From positions 682,001 to 746,000 of the forward strand of contig NC_064039.1 in assembly GCF_932526225.1 (NCBI RefSeq): a DNA stretch of 64,000 bases, in the 5' to 3' direction. Shown here one piece after another: positions 9,059-19,930 of this stretch. Made by a program: the position numbers and the translations under genes. The notes below the pieces were generated by a model. It was not told where the DNA came from. It searched no databases and saw nothing but the letters and a program-made list of their open reading frames with translations. How positions within the stretch are numbered: position 1 is the stretch's first letter; each line of letters begins with the position of its first letter. The DNA is from Nematostella vectensis (taxonomy: Eukaryota > Cnidaria > Anthozoa > Actiniaria > Edwardsiidae).

Positions 9059-11185
9059 CGTTAGCACAAATCGCGGGGAGCTTTCCAACGCATTCCAACC
9101 AAGAGTTGTGCTCCTTGTGCGGAATGGAATAGACACATAGACTTTAGAAAATGAGATTTATCGCGGTGACTAGCGATGGTCGTCTTTTGCGGAGTGGTTA
9201 TTGCTCGATGGATATCCACACGGGGGACGTAGCCACTGTTTAAAGTGGCCTGCGAAGAGAGGGTGAAAGCTGGGTGAACAGGGATAAATGTGTATTCTTT
9301 ATCGCATTTACTCGTTTACCCTTAACGCCGTAAAATAGTGATTATAGAATGAATTACATTTCCGATGGAAAAAATGATCTACCTGTCCAAAACTGTTTCT
9401 TGTTGCTGTTTGCTAAAGAAGCAATTTTGACAGACCGCGAAGGCTATTTCGTCAATAATCTGACGTATCCTCAAGCATAATTCGCAAATAGTCGTGTAGC
9501 CTGGTAGAATGGTGAAACGAGCACTGAAGAGGTCGACGGTTATAATTTTCTACGATCCGTCGAAACCTGACGATAACAATCAGGAGTGACACTGCCAATG
9601 CAGTTAAATACAAATACATTTCGGACTCTTGGATTTTATTTGAAAGCGATGAATTATTAAGGCATGTTTACTTGTGTATATCCTTGGGTCTAAAAGTGAG
9701 ACAGAGCTTTTCATCCAGCGCTGCATAAATCACCTCTCCAAACATAGAAAAGGCCCTATTTTTTTATAAACCGTCACTTCTATAATAGATGAAATAGTTC
9801 TGTTTTTTATTCAATCTCCTTCGTGTCTTTCTGTCTTTTCCCTTTCTATTTATACTATGGGATCTCGAGAAATGAATCGAAATGCGCGGTTTGCATAAAT
9901 TACAAACACTTTTTGAATACAAACTAGGCTTTACAAACAAAGAAGTATATTAAAAATACAGTAAATGTTTCTCTGTTTTCACGATTACTTTTTTCAACGT
10001 TTTTTTTCTTAGAGTTGAAGCCATGTATACCAAGAGATTAACATATTTTAAAGTCACCTTTCTAAAAGATGCGATTAGATTTCGTACCGATATTTGAGAC
10101 AGTTTGCAGGGAAGCTGATAAGCACATTAAGCTTTGTTCGCCTTTCCTGATCCTTTTTCAAGTGAGTTTCCTTCTATAGAGAAGCCAAATACTAATGCTA
10201 TGCCGCCGTTGAAAAATCTATAAATAAGCGCAAGGCCAATATTATCGACAATAGAATCCATTTGATAGTCATGTCAATTATGCCAGCTGTAAAAGCGCGA
10301 GCTCTTTGAACATCCAATACAAACCCATCCCCAGACAGCCCCTGTCAGTGGTTAGTTGCAACGAAAATCGCGGGCTCAGGGGATTCTGGGATTGCAAGAA
10401 ATATATTCAAACAACCAAAGGATGGAAGGAGGGAAAAGTACTAGAACAAATGTAGTAGCCTTCCTTGCAGCGTGTTATTAATTTTCAGAGTAGTTCTTGT
10501 TTTCAGCATAACAAGGTGCTGGAACTGTGATCGCGACCATGAAAAACGCTTTTCTTCCCCCAACGATCAATATTCGACTATTTTTCTACCCACAACGCGA
10601 TCATTTGGAGCTCTTCTCCCTCTGTCGAGTGTAATTGCCCTCAGAGAAATGGGAATCTTGGGATACTTGTGAGTATGATAAACAAAAAACAAGAATGGTG
10701 GTGTTTTAACACACCTCAGTACAGTAATGACCTCCTTTGCAGAGATTTCACTCGTCACGTATCACTCGCTTCCTCAACATTAAAGAAAGGAAAAGGAAAC
10801 TAGCTACTGAGAATACTCAAAGAATTTTAGCTATAGAAGGTGTTAATAATGTAATAACCACCGTAGGATTTGAGAAAGACATATGACGTGCGCTTACAGG
10901 GCGAGACTAGTGTTATTGATTGCGTCTGGAGACATCACACGGACACACAATGCGTGGTCCGTCATACAATGATAAAATATAGATTTAGGCATTGCCTAAA
11001 AGCGATAACCTGACCATATTTTTGCACCCCCCTTGACACAAACATGACACATACCCAGTTTGGTTGTCATATAATGTTTCCTTTAAGAGATGAATATAGA
11101 TATGACATCGGGATAGTTTTGCTTAAAAAGACGTCATCGATGACGTCACGCATAACGTGACCATATACGTCTCCTGACAAAGCTA
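9059..11185. other. Non-coding, PKI 3' region and intergenic
   Basis: AT-rich sequence with only short random frames. No repeat array, RNA gene or exon was recognised. TGACGTCA occurs near 11140, next to the start of a MITE. Confidence 0.5.
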
Positions 11186-11851
11186 AGGACGCGGTCATTA
11201 ATTACTGGGGGGCGGGGGGCGGCTATTTCGCAAAACCCTGGGCTCAATAATTTTGGCCCCCACTTAAATACAAGCCCAGAAAATCGTGACCCCCCCTAGA
11301 CCGGCCGCCCAAAAATTTGCACCACCCCCACCACATTTTTATATTCAATAATTATATCTCTTTAAAACCACAGAGACTTGATATGCATACTGAGTGTAAC
11401 TGAATATAACCTTTACTAAAATATAGATCAACTAGCATGTCAATTTTGTCCTATTTAATTTAGATATGAATCTTTACTTTCGCTAGTTTAAGAGTGGCAC
11501 AGAGATAAACAACAAATATTGGTGTCGCTAGAAAACGACGTCGTCGACAATTTTAACAAAGACATTTGAAACATTTTAAAGCATTCGTTTTGTTTAACTG
11601 ATTTGAACGGGCAGCTTTGTCTGTTGAACCATGAGAGGGTTTCTCAAAATTTATTTATATAAAGACAAGATTTGGTACCTGAAAATTATGGAACTAGATA
11701 TACAATAGTAGTAGGAAACATGTGAACTGAATAAAATGTTCATTTCAACAATGACTGTCTTGCTCAGTATTATATTAAAACCAGTGACCCCCCCTTTAAT
11801 GACAGCCCCCAAAAACGTAGCCCCCTCCCAGTAATTAATGACCGCTCCCTA
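11186..11851. mobile_element. Non-autonomous DNA transposon with GCGGTCATTAATTACTGGG ends
   Basis: Inverted terminal sequences GCGGTCATTAATTACTGGG (11190 area) and its complement (11830-11846) bracket about 665 bp. G-rich left and C-rich right sub-terminal blocks flank an AT-rich core without a reading frame. Confidence 0.75.
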
Positions 11852-13022
11852 ATGCTCAAAAACTCAATTAATATAATAAATAGTCAATTTGCATTCATAT
11901 CTTTCTTCAAGACCTCTTTCCGGGTTTCTTTGCTGTTGATTTTTATTGATCCACTAAAGGCTAAGTATTAATACTAACCTTTGGATAAATCCACGCCATT
12001 GATTGGCTGATTAGTATAACTTGTGCTTTTCTTGCTATCTCAACCATATCTACACGCTATTTTTTCCGCATCGTAGAAGGCTTGCCTCATTGAATGCCAA
12101 AGACACTTTGTTTATTTTCTATTCTAGTCCAAGCAAATTACAGACAAAAGGGCAAAACCTGGTTTTTGAGGCTTGAAAAAGTAACAGGTAGGCTATTTAT
12201 AGTTTTATGTACTTTTTACTTTGCTTAGAGACATTTTTTAAAACCGATTTAGAATGTGCATTAGAGCGTGTTACCATTGCTTTTGTATACTTAAATATGT
12301 TTCACAAAAAATGAGCCATTGTCGTCAGCCCTTTAATATTCCACAGAGGGGCAGAGGCAAAGTTCTTCCATATATCCGACTAATCCTGATTTAAATGGTG
12401 TTACCCCCTATTCGCATCCCTGTAGCTGCGAGCCTAGACATGCCAATATATAGAATTTCAATCTCAGATCGAAGACTTGTAGCCATGGAAGCATTGTAAG
12501 TGCCTTTTTTCTTGTGGTGTATTAGAAAGCCCTTGCATAATTGCGGGTTGACTGCCATATTTTCTCGCTTTATGAAAATTAATGACTCAACTTCTAAATT
12601 CAGCACTTACTGCATAGCTTCTAGTTCTCATTGATTTTACTTTAAGTTTACTTTTTCCTAAACAATTTCTTAATCTATATCTTCATTCCAGGCCTATTCC
12701 ACCTCATGTAATAAAATGTTCTCTTAGTATTAAAATTTAGGCAAAACTTGGGAATCTGGAATCTGCGCTTTTATGGCACAATGCATCGATGCGGGTCAGC
12801 CTTGGCAGGCTAATTGTGGCTTGCGGAACAGAGAATGCATTTTAATGAATCATTATTATCTCTAAAATGTCTGTTGTTTGCGCATGCAGAACAACTTCAA
12901 ACACCATCCATTATACGCTTAGAGACTCACACTACTGAACGATCAAGACGAGTTTAGTAATATTCCTCTAATGTATAAAGTGCTGAGTTTCTATGAACTC
13001 TACACCATTATCTGCGCTAGAT
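11852..13022. other. Non-coding, intergenic
   Basis: AT-rich. The 71-residue minus frame at 12391-12606 matches nothing I recognise. No other structure seen. Confidence 0.4.
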
Positions 13023-13023
13023 T

Positions 13024-13288
13024 TAGGGAAGAAGTGCTAATAAATACCACCAACCTTACGCAATATGCTAGCCAATGGGGAAGAAGTGCTAATAAATACC
13101 ACCAACCTTACGCAATATGCTAGCCAATGGGGAAGAAGTGCTAATAAATACCACCAACCTTACGCAATATGCTAGCCAATGGGGAAGAAGTGCTAATAAA
13201 TACCACCAACCTTACGCAATATGCTAGCCAATGGGAAAGAAGTGCTAATAAATACCACCAACCTTACGCAATATGCTAGCCAATGCTA
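13024..13288. repeat. 52-bp tandem repeat, five copies
   Basis: Five nearly identical units, each with GAAGAAGTGCTAATAAATAC followed by CACCAACCTTACGCAATATG and CTAGCCAAT. Near-identity implies recent expansion. Confidence 0.95.
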
Positions 13289-13638
13289 GCAAAAGTAACG
13301 CCTGTATTCACTTATTCCAAATAAGGTTGCACTTGGAGAATCCAAGTATCCCGCAGTGCTTCTTTGGTGTCAATTAAATTCTCAAATAAGCCTAAATTAA
13401 AAAAATTCTAGTTATGAAGTAGCGTTTATGTTCCTATACCTGTTTTCAAGGATAAGGATAAGCTATTTAAACGCCCCCATGAGCCAGTGCGGGCTATGAC
13501 ACATGGATTCCCTGGTGCAACCTCATTTGAACTAGCTTATAATGTGCTCACCATGCTTGTTTCCTGACAATAGGTGAGAGAGGGTCTATCGAAAAAAGTG
13601 CATGTTATAACTGTTCTTTCTCGATACAGTTCCCTGCG

Positions 13639-14442
13639 ATGCTTTATACTGTTGTGGTGCTTGCGTGGCTGGCTCACATGACTACAGGCGAGCCGGCGCG
13701 TAAGTCGAAGTACCTCATCCAACCAAAAGATTGCACGCATTCCATCATGTACGATTGTTATGAGAAGGAGAAACCCAACCTAAAAGGAACTATCATCTGC
13801 TTGAATTTCACCGAGCAGATGCTAAAAGATCAGCTCAAAAATGCGGGAGGTTACAATCCGCGTTATATGGCCGCTAACCTGTACGAAGCGCTCAAGTTTG
13901 AGGACCCATCCGGTTGGACCTACACAACCACAACCGGTCCACCTTTGGAAGGCCAGCAGCCAATAAGCCGCCGTTTTAGATGGCCTTTGGAAGGCCCCAA
14001 GCGAATCATCCATCCAGACTCAACGGATGGACGTCATCGAATGAAGCGAATGATTGGAGGCGCAGGGGACTGCTGGGAGAAGGGCACACAAACACAAGGA
14101 AGTAGTAGGTATCATATGTGCACTTTCTGCCATAGGATCACACAGCTTCCAGACGGTCAGTTCCCGCGATATATTAACGAAGTCGTGTGTCGGCACTCAC
14201 TGGGCGCGGCCTCAGGGGCCGTGGCGTCGGATCAGTTCTGCGTCGCAAATGCTGGAGAGTGCAGCCAAAAGGTTCTGAAGCTCGAGGGATTGATCTTCAC
14301 GGGATATGAGCCGGCTCCTGATTTGGGAAACAATATCTATAAGCCGAAGTGGGAGACGACTACTCTGAACATCAGGTCGTGCTGTGATTGTGAGATGTAT
14401 GGCAACATGTTAGCTATGATGAATTTTATAAACGGACTGTGA
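13639..14442 (+). CDS. Secreted cystine-knot-like pro-protein, paralogue 1
   Basis: 267 residues. A signal peptide (MLYTVVVLAWLAHMTTGEP) precedes a pro-region with three Cys and the landmarks IMYDC and GGYNPRY. A dibasic furin-type site RMKR (about residue 136) is followed by the mature part. That part has nine Cys: one near its start, CTFC, a PRYINEVVC segment, FC, EC and a terminal SCCDC. The layout (signal, pro-region, furin site, small Cys-rich C-terminal domain ending in CCxC) is that of Spaetzle, Trunk/PTTH and neurotrophin-type ligands. FPRY before a Cys recalls Trunk/noggin-type domains. I infer an extracellular cystine-knot ligand; the exact family is open. An acceptor-like TCGATACAG lies nine bases before the ATG, so a 5' UTR intron is likely. 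The 3' UTR runs into a minisatellite within about 90 bp. Confidence 0.7.
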   Translation: MLYTVVVLAWLAHMTTGEPARKSKYLIQPKDCTHSIMYDCYEKEKPNLKGTIICLNFTEQMLKDQLKNAGGYNPRYMAANLYEALKFEDPSGWTYTTTTGPPLEGQQPISRRFRWPLEGPKRIIHPDSTDGRHRMKRMIGGAGDCWEKGTQTQGSSRYHMCTFCHRITQLPDGQFPRYINEVVCRHSLGAASGAVASDQFCVANAGECSQKVLKLEGLIFTGYEPAPDLGNNIYKPKWETTTLNIRSCCDCEMYGNMLAMMNFINGL

Positions 14443-14534
14443 ATAAGCAACAAAATCGTGCGAACAAGTGGGTCACTTGCTGAACTACTTTTTGCATGGG
14501 TTGGAAGCAAGATGGTTAACACATTTGCATTAAA

Positions 14535-15296
14535 GTTTTGCCATATTTGTAATAAGGTCCTACCACCTTTGTAATAAGGTCGTGCCACATGAGTAATAAG
14601 GTCGCGCCACATTTGTAATAAGGTCGTGCCACATTTGTAATAAGGTCGTGCCACATTTGTAATAAGGTCATACCACATTTGTAATAAGGTTTTGCCACAT
14701 TTGTAATAAGGTCATACCACCTTTGTAATAAGGTCGCGCCACATTTGTAATAAGGTCATACCACATTTGTAATAAGGTCGTGCCACATTTGTAATAAGGT
14801 CCTACCACCTTTGTAATAAGGTCGCGCCACATTTGTAATAAGGTCAGGCCACATTTGTAATAAGGTCCTACCACATTTGTAATAAGGTCGTGCCACATTT
14901 GTAATAAGGTCGTGCCACATTTGTAATAAGGTCGTGCCACATTTGTAATAAGGTCAGGCCACATTTGTAATAAGGTCGTGCCACATTTGTAATAAGGTCG
15001 TACCACATTTGTAATAAAGTCGTGGCAAATGTTATAAGGTCGTGCCACATTTGTAATAAGGTCGTGCCACATTTGTAATAAGGTCGTGCCACATTTGTAA
15101 TAAAGTCCTACCACATTTGTAATAAGGTCGCGCCACATTTGTAATAAGGTCGTGCCATATTTGTATTAAGGTCATACCACCTTTGTAATAAGGTCATACC
15201 ACATTTGTAATAAGGTCATACCACATTTGTAATAAGGTTTTGCCACATTTGTAATGAGGTTTTGCCACATTTGTAATAAAGTCGTGCCCTATTTGG
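14535..15296. repeat. 22-bp minisatellite, about 34 copies
   Basis: Unit CCACATTTGTAATAAGGTCG plus TG, with variation mainly in the last few bases. It begins about 90 bp after the stop codon of the first cystine-knot gene. Every unit contains AATAAG, one base from a polyadenylation hexamer. Confidence 0.95.
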
Positions 15297-15412
15297 AATA
15301 ATGTAAAGGTTCAGACTAAAACATTTTGAGAATAAAACATAATTTCTAAATATACGATTCAACAGTATGATGTTTTTTCGTCTCATATTACAGAACAAGG
15401 TACAAGGAAGGG

Positions 15413-16535
15413 TTTCAGTAGAGGGGTAAGGGAGGGGCACAGTAAGGGAGTAAGGTAAAGTAGAGGGGTAAGGGTGGGGCACAGTAAGGGAGTAAGGTAA
15501 AGTAGAGGGGTAAGGGAGGGGCACAGTAAGAAAGTCAGGTAAAGTAGAGGGGTAAGGGAGGGGCACAGTAAAGTAAGGGAGTAAGGTAAAGTAGAGGGGT
15601 AAGGGAGGGGCACAGTAAAGTAAGGGAGTAAGGTAAAGTAGAGGGGTAAGAGAGGGGCACAGTAAGGGAGTAAGGTAAAGTAGAGGGGTAAGGGAGGGGC
15701 ACAGTAAGGCAGTAAGGTAAAGTAGAGGGGTAAGGGTGGGGCACAGTAAGGGAGTAAGGTAAAGTAGAGGGGTAAGGGAGGGGCACAGTAAGGGAGTAAG
15801 GTAAAGTAGAGGGGTAAGGGAGGGGCACAGTAAGGGAGTAAGGTAAAGTAGAGGGGTAAGAGAGGGGCACAGTAAGGGAGTAAGGTAAAGTAGAGGGGTA
15901 AGGGAGGGGCACAGTAAGGGAGTAAGGTAAAGTAGAGGGGTAAGGGAGGGGCACAGTAAGGGAGTAAGGTAAAGTAGAGGGGTAAGGGAGGGGCACAGTA
16001 AGGGAGTAAGGTAAAGTAGAGGGGTAAGAGAGGGGCACAGTAAGGGAGTAAGGTAAAGTAGAGGGGTAAGGGAGGGGCACAGTAAGGGAGTAAGGTAAAG
16101 TAGAGGGGTAAGGGAGGGGCACAGTAAGGGAGTAAGGTAAAGTAGAGGGGTAAGGGAGGGGCACAGTAAGGGAGTAAGGTAAAGTAGAGGGGTAAGGGAG
16201 GGGCACAGTAAGGGAGTAAGGTAAAGTAGAGGGGTAAGGGAGGGGCACAGTAAGGGAGTAAGGTAAAGTAGAGGGGAAAGGGAGGGGCACAGTAAGGGAG
16301 TAAGGTAAAGTAGAGGGGTAAGGGAGGGGCACAGTAAGGGAGTAAGGTAAAGTAGAGGGGTAAGGGAGGGGCACAGTAAGGGAGTAAGGTAAAGTAGAGG
16401 GGTAAGGGAGGGGCACAGTAAGGGAGTAAGGTAAAGTAGAGGGGTAAGGGAGGGGCACAGTAAGGGAGTAAGGTAAAGTAGAGGGGTAAGGGAAGGGCAC
16501 AGTAAGGGAGTAAGGTAAAGTAGAGGGGTAAGGGA
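15413..16535. repeat. 42-bp purine-rich minisatellite, about 26 copies
   Basis: Unit made of AGGGAGGGGCACAGTAAGGG and AGTAAGGTAAAGTAGAGGGG plus TA, very homogeneous. The plus strand is almost all A and G, broken by CAC and T. It creates a 321-residue minus-strand frame that is not a gene. Confidence 0.95.
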
Positions 16536-17683
16536 GGTGTTCAGTAAATACTAAAATCTTATAGTAAAAAAAGGATAGTATAGAACAGATCTGGATCGAG
16601 TAGTGGTAAATTAGAGGCTTAAAAACTAGAAATGAATAGATACACCTCTAAGGGCCAATCGTGGTTCTGTCTAAAACGTTATTCAAAACAAGTCTGGTTA
16701 AGAGGAATTCAAGCGTATGATAAGTATTGCTAGCTCCAAAATGTTGTTTATCTAAGTAAGCTGAAGACGAATCTAAAAACATTTAAGGCACGATCACTAC
16801 TATTTGTTTGAACATAAAGAATCTCATTGGTCACTTGGCTTTAGACCTTTAATCTCATTGGTCACTTGGCTGTAGACCTTTAATCTCATTGTTCACTTGG
16901 CTTTAGAAATTTGAACCCACTTATTGAGTGCTTCACTCTTCGGTGGTTTTTCCGCTTACAAAAACAATTTCCCGTCTTGTGTCTCCGAGGTAAAAGGTCT
17001 ATAACTATACAAGTATCAGCTGCTTTTCTGCATTTAACGATACGTCGATAGGCCTAAATAAACTAAAGGTGGGTGGCCGAGACTTTCAAAGACTGTGATT
17101 TAAAGGCGTGTCGTTCATAGTTGCCCGTACTTTTCTGTTCTACAGACTTTTAAAAAAGATAGAACTTGTGTCGAAATCAAGAAATATTTCTCCTTACAAA
17201 TTATTGAACAAAATCTCAAATAAATAAGATATCTTCGTTTCCATGAAGAAGTTTGATGAATGAATATAACGATGTGTTAGAAAAATTGATAATAAAGGAA
17301 TAAATATATTTAACTAGATGAAATCCGAACACTGAACACTAGGAAAAGCAGTTTCCCATGCAGCGAGAAAGATAACTATTCTATTTATGGTATTTGACAA
17401 ATAAGTTTTAAAAGTATATGCAAAAATGCCAAGCATTTTAAAATCAAATACACGCTCGACTGCTTTTGTAGTGTTTTCATTAAAAACGACAATTTATTTT
17501 TTTCGGGGTCCGGTATCCATCAAACCGCAAAAGGAGGACTTTAGCCTCTCCAGTCCAGTCCAGTCCAGTCCAGTCCAGTCCAGTCCAGTCCCCCCCCCCC
17601 CCCCCCCCCCGACACCACGCGCCATCCTGCTCTGTGGCCCCTGTGATATATTTAATCGTCTTATCATAAGCATTTCTTTTCAG
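16536..17683. other. Non-coding with short repeats
   Basis: Three copies of a 30-bp unit containing AATCTCATTGGTCACTTGGC lie at 16818-16910. A CCAGT pentanucleotide run followed by a C-run of about 20 lies at 17549-17610. The rest is AT-rich without recognisable genes. Confidence 0.6.
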
Positions 17684-17729
17684 GTGAACAAGACTGGTGT
17701 GATTGGTGAGAACGCAACTCAGCATGAAG
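17684..17729 (+). other. Candidate 5' UTR exon of the second cystine-knot gene
   Basis: Bounded by an acceptor-like pyrimidine tract ending TTTTCAG and a donor GTAAAC. A splice to the acceptor CCCCAG at 18084 would join it to the coding exon. Based on splice-site appearance only. Confidence 0.25.
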
Positions 17730-17867
17730 GTAAACGACCGCTCACGATGGACAAGCCTTGTATTTTTTTCCAATTTCTAAAATAACGAAAATGATTTTTT
17801 TAAACTAACATCTCTATTTGCGTGCTTCTATAGTTAACTTTCCTTGCTTGCTTCTACTTCCCTTTAA

Positions 17868-17985
17868 TAAAACCTTAGATATATTCCTTTCTTTTATAAA
17901 ACCTTAGATATATTCCTTTCTTTTATAAAACCTTAGATATATTCCTTTCTTTTATAAAACCTTAGATATATTCCTTTCTTTTCAA
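17868..17985. repeat. 29-bp tandem repeat, four copies
   Basis: Four near-identical units of AAAACCTTAGATATATTCCT followed by TTCTTTTAT, just upstream of the second cystine-knot gene. Confidence 0.95.
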
Positions 17986-18090
17986 ACTTGACTAATTGCT
18001 TGGTACACGAAGGGCAGACTGAGGGAAAAAACAGACATATGGTTTCTGGACTGTGTTTTCTAAGTACTGCATTATTATCCCCAGGCGATT

Positions 18091-19080
18091 ATGCTGACTG
18101 CCCTTGTTCTCCTGCTTGGTCTCCTGGTTGCCCGCGCATCATCGTCCGCGAGGATCGTGCAGCCCAACAAGTGCACAAGCTACGTCATGTACGACTGCTT
18201 GGAGAAGGAATTGCCGCGCCTTGAAGGTTTGGTCTGTGTGAACGACACTGAGGAATTCCTCACCAGGAAGCTAAAGGACGTGGGTGGGTACAACCCGCGA
18301 TATGTGGCAGCAAATCTGTACGAAGCACTAACCTTCGAGGACCCCTCTAACTACTACTTCCAAAAGACGACCCTCCCCGCGAGGAAGCGTCTCCCGAGCT
18401 TGATAAAAAGTAGATGCGGTAAGAGTTACTATTTGCCCGGCCATCCCTGCTACCAAGTGAAGTTTACTCCAACTCCACAACCGTACATTGAAAACAACCA
18501 TACCAAACCGATCAGAGAACACTCAAAATTGCTAAAACCAACTCCAGCCGCCAAGGCTCTCAGACATGCAAAGAAGACTATGGAATGGCCTTTAGAAGAA
18601 ACCGACCATCCGGAGCTGACGGTACCTTGGGCTGGCAAAAGAAGACGCGAGGCACGTGTTAGGCGGATGGCTGGCGAGCGCGTGCAGGGCTGTTATGGCA
18701 AGGGCACAAGGGTTTTGGGGAATAATCGCTATCACACGTGCAGCACGTGTCACATCATCTCGACGCTTCCCTCAAACCAGTTCCCGCGATATCTCAATGA
18801 AGCCGTGTGCCGTCACTCACTGGCCGCACATGCGTCAGGTGGACAGAAGGGTGAGACGCCATTTTGTTTCGCGAATGCTGGATACTGTGCACAGAAGATT
18901 ATCAAGAGCGCTGGTCTCATTCTGGAAGGCTACAAGGAAGACCCTGTGTTAAGCAAGAGAATGGGCAAGAGCGTGCTGGTGCAGAAATGGAAGGAGACGA
19001 CCCTGTCGATTCGCTCATGCTGCGACTGTGAGATCTACGACTCTACCAAGCAGCTATTAGGAATATTTGGAAAGAAGTAA
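18091..19080 (+). CDS. Secreted cystine-knot-like pro-protein, paralogue 2
   Basis: 329 residues, same design as the gene at 13639. A signal peptide (MLTALVLLLGLLVARASS) precedes a pro-region with YVMYDC and GGYNPRY. A basic processing region KRRREARVRR (about residues 180-190) is followed by a mature part with the same nine-Cys pattern: CSTC, PRYLNEAVC, FC, YC, SCCDC. It has about 60 extra pro-region residues, with two added Cys, that paralogue 1 lacks. Acceptor CCCCAG lies six bases before the ATG, matching the upstream intron position of paralogue 1. The stop is at 19078-19080 and AATAAA is at 19324. The tandem arrangement and matching gene structure show local duplication. Ligand function is inferred from architecture. 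Confidence 0.72.
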   Translation: MLTALVLLLGLLVARASSSARIVQPNKCTSYVMYDCLEKELPRLEGLVCVNDTEEFLTRKLKDVGGYNPRYVAANLYEALTFEDPSNYYFQKTTLPARKRLPSLIKSRCGKSYYLPGHPCYQVKFTPTPQPYIENNHTKPIREHSKLLKPTPAAKALRHAKKTMEWPLEETDHPELTVPWAGKRRREARVRRMAGERVQGCYGKGTRVLGNNRYHTCSTCHIISTLPSNQFPRYLNEAVCRHSLAAHASGGQKGETPFCFANAGYCAQKIIKSAGLILEGYKEDPVLSKRMGKSVLVQKWKETTLSIRSCCDCEIYDSTKQLLGIFGKK

Positions 19081-19489
19081 TGATAAAAGGGACACACCCT
19101 TTAAAATGTTTTCCCAATTTTGAATACTTTTGAAACAAAAAGTTTGATTCCAATGCAAATATAAAAGCTAATTTTACTCTTGCTGCCTTAGTTCTTATAT
19201 TTAGACATTTCGAGGTTATACACAAATCACAGAAAACTTTAAAGGAAAGGGGGGATGGGGGAGGGTTAGAGCCTCTTGCCAAAGCTTACGATTTGTACAT
19301 CTTGAAATTGCCGCTTATTGCACAATAAAATGACGACATGAGTTGGACTCCGGTTAACCCTGTTGTTGGTAGTGAAGAAAACGGTTAATTCTATGTGTGT
19401 ATAAGGATGGAAAAAGTTTCTAGACGGATTTAGTGAACTATCAACAGAGCCGATTGAGCTTTATTGACCCGTGGTCAGTGAATTACTAC

Positions 19490-19660
19490 TCCGAGTTGTC
19501 TAATTTATGAGCATTATCTAGCGAGTTGTCTAATTTATGAGCATTATCTAGCGAGTTGTCTCATTTATTAGCATTATCTAGCGAATTGTCTCATTTATTA
19601 GCATTATCTAGCGAATTGTCTCATTTATTAGCATTATCTAGCGAGTTTTCTCATTTATTA
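19490..19660. repeat. 30-bp tandem repeat, about 5.5 copies
   Basis: Units of GCGAGTTGTCTAATTTATGA plus GCATTATCTA, later units reading CATTTATTAG. The TTTATT within it is AATAAA on the minus strand and may supply polyadenylation signals for DENND10, whose stop is about 270 bp away. Confidence 0.9.
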
Positions 19661-19930
19661 GCTAATTAAATTACCAGGAAGTAAATAAAATGATTGACGA
19701 TTTTATCTCACACTCTTTAAAGATTCATTTACTTGTGACGAGTCGCACAAATTAGTAAAGCTTCACTTCACTTGGCCATGGACACCCAGCTATGCCTTCC
19801 TAGATCTTTCAATTCAATCAAAAATAATCTGTATTGACGTAACAAATGTGTAGACACGCCTTTACCATGCGCCGGTGCAATATTCCCGGGACAGGAAGTG
19901 ACGATGCAATATTCCCGGGACAGGAAATGA

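Noticed and set aside
12391..12606. 71-codon minus frame
   Set aside because: No recognisable similarity and no supporting splice sites or neighbours.
14668..15138. 156-codon minus frame of repeated Tyr-Tyr-Lys-Cys-Gly
   Set aside because: By-product of the 22-bp minisatellite; frames drift as units vary.
15535..16500. 321-codon minus frame rich in Pro-Leu-Tyr-Pro
   Set aside because: It is created by the 42-bp tandem repeat, whose length is a multiple of three. No start context, no signal and no non-repeat sequence.
17426..17785. 119-codon frame with a Pro run
   Set aside because: The Pro-rich part is the CCAGT repeat plus a poly-C run; the rest matches nothing.
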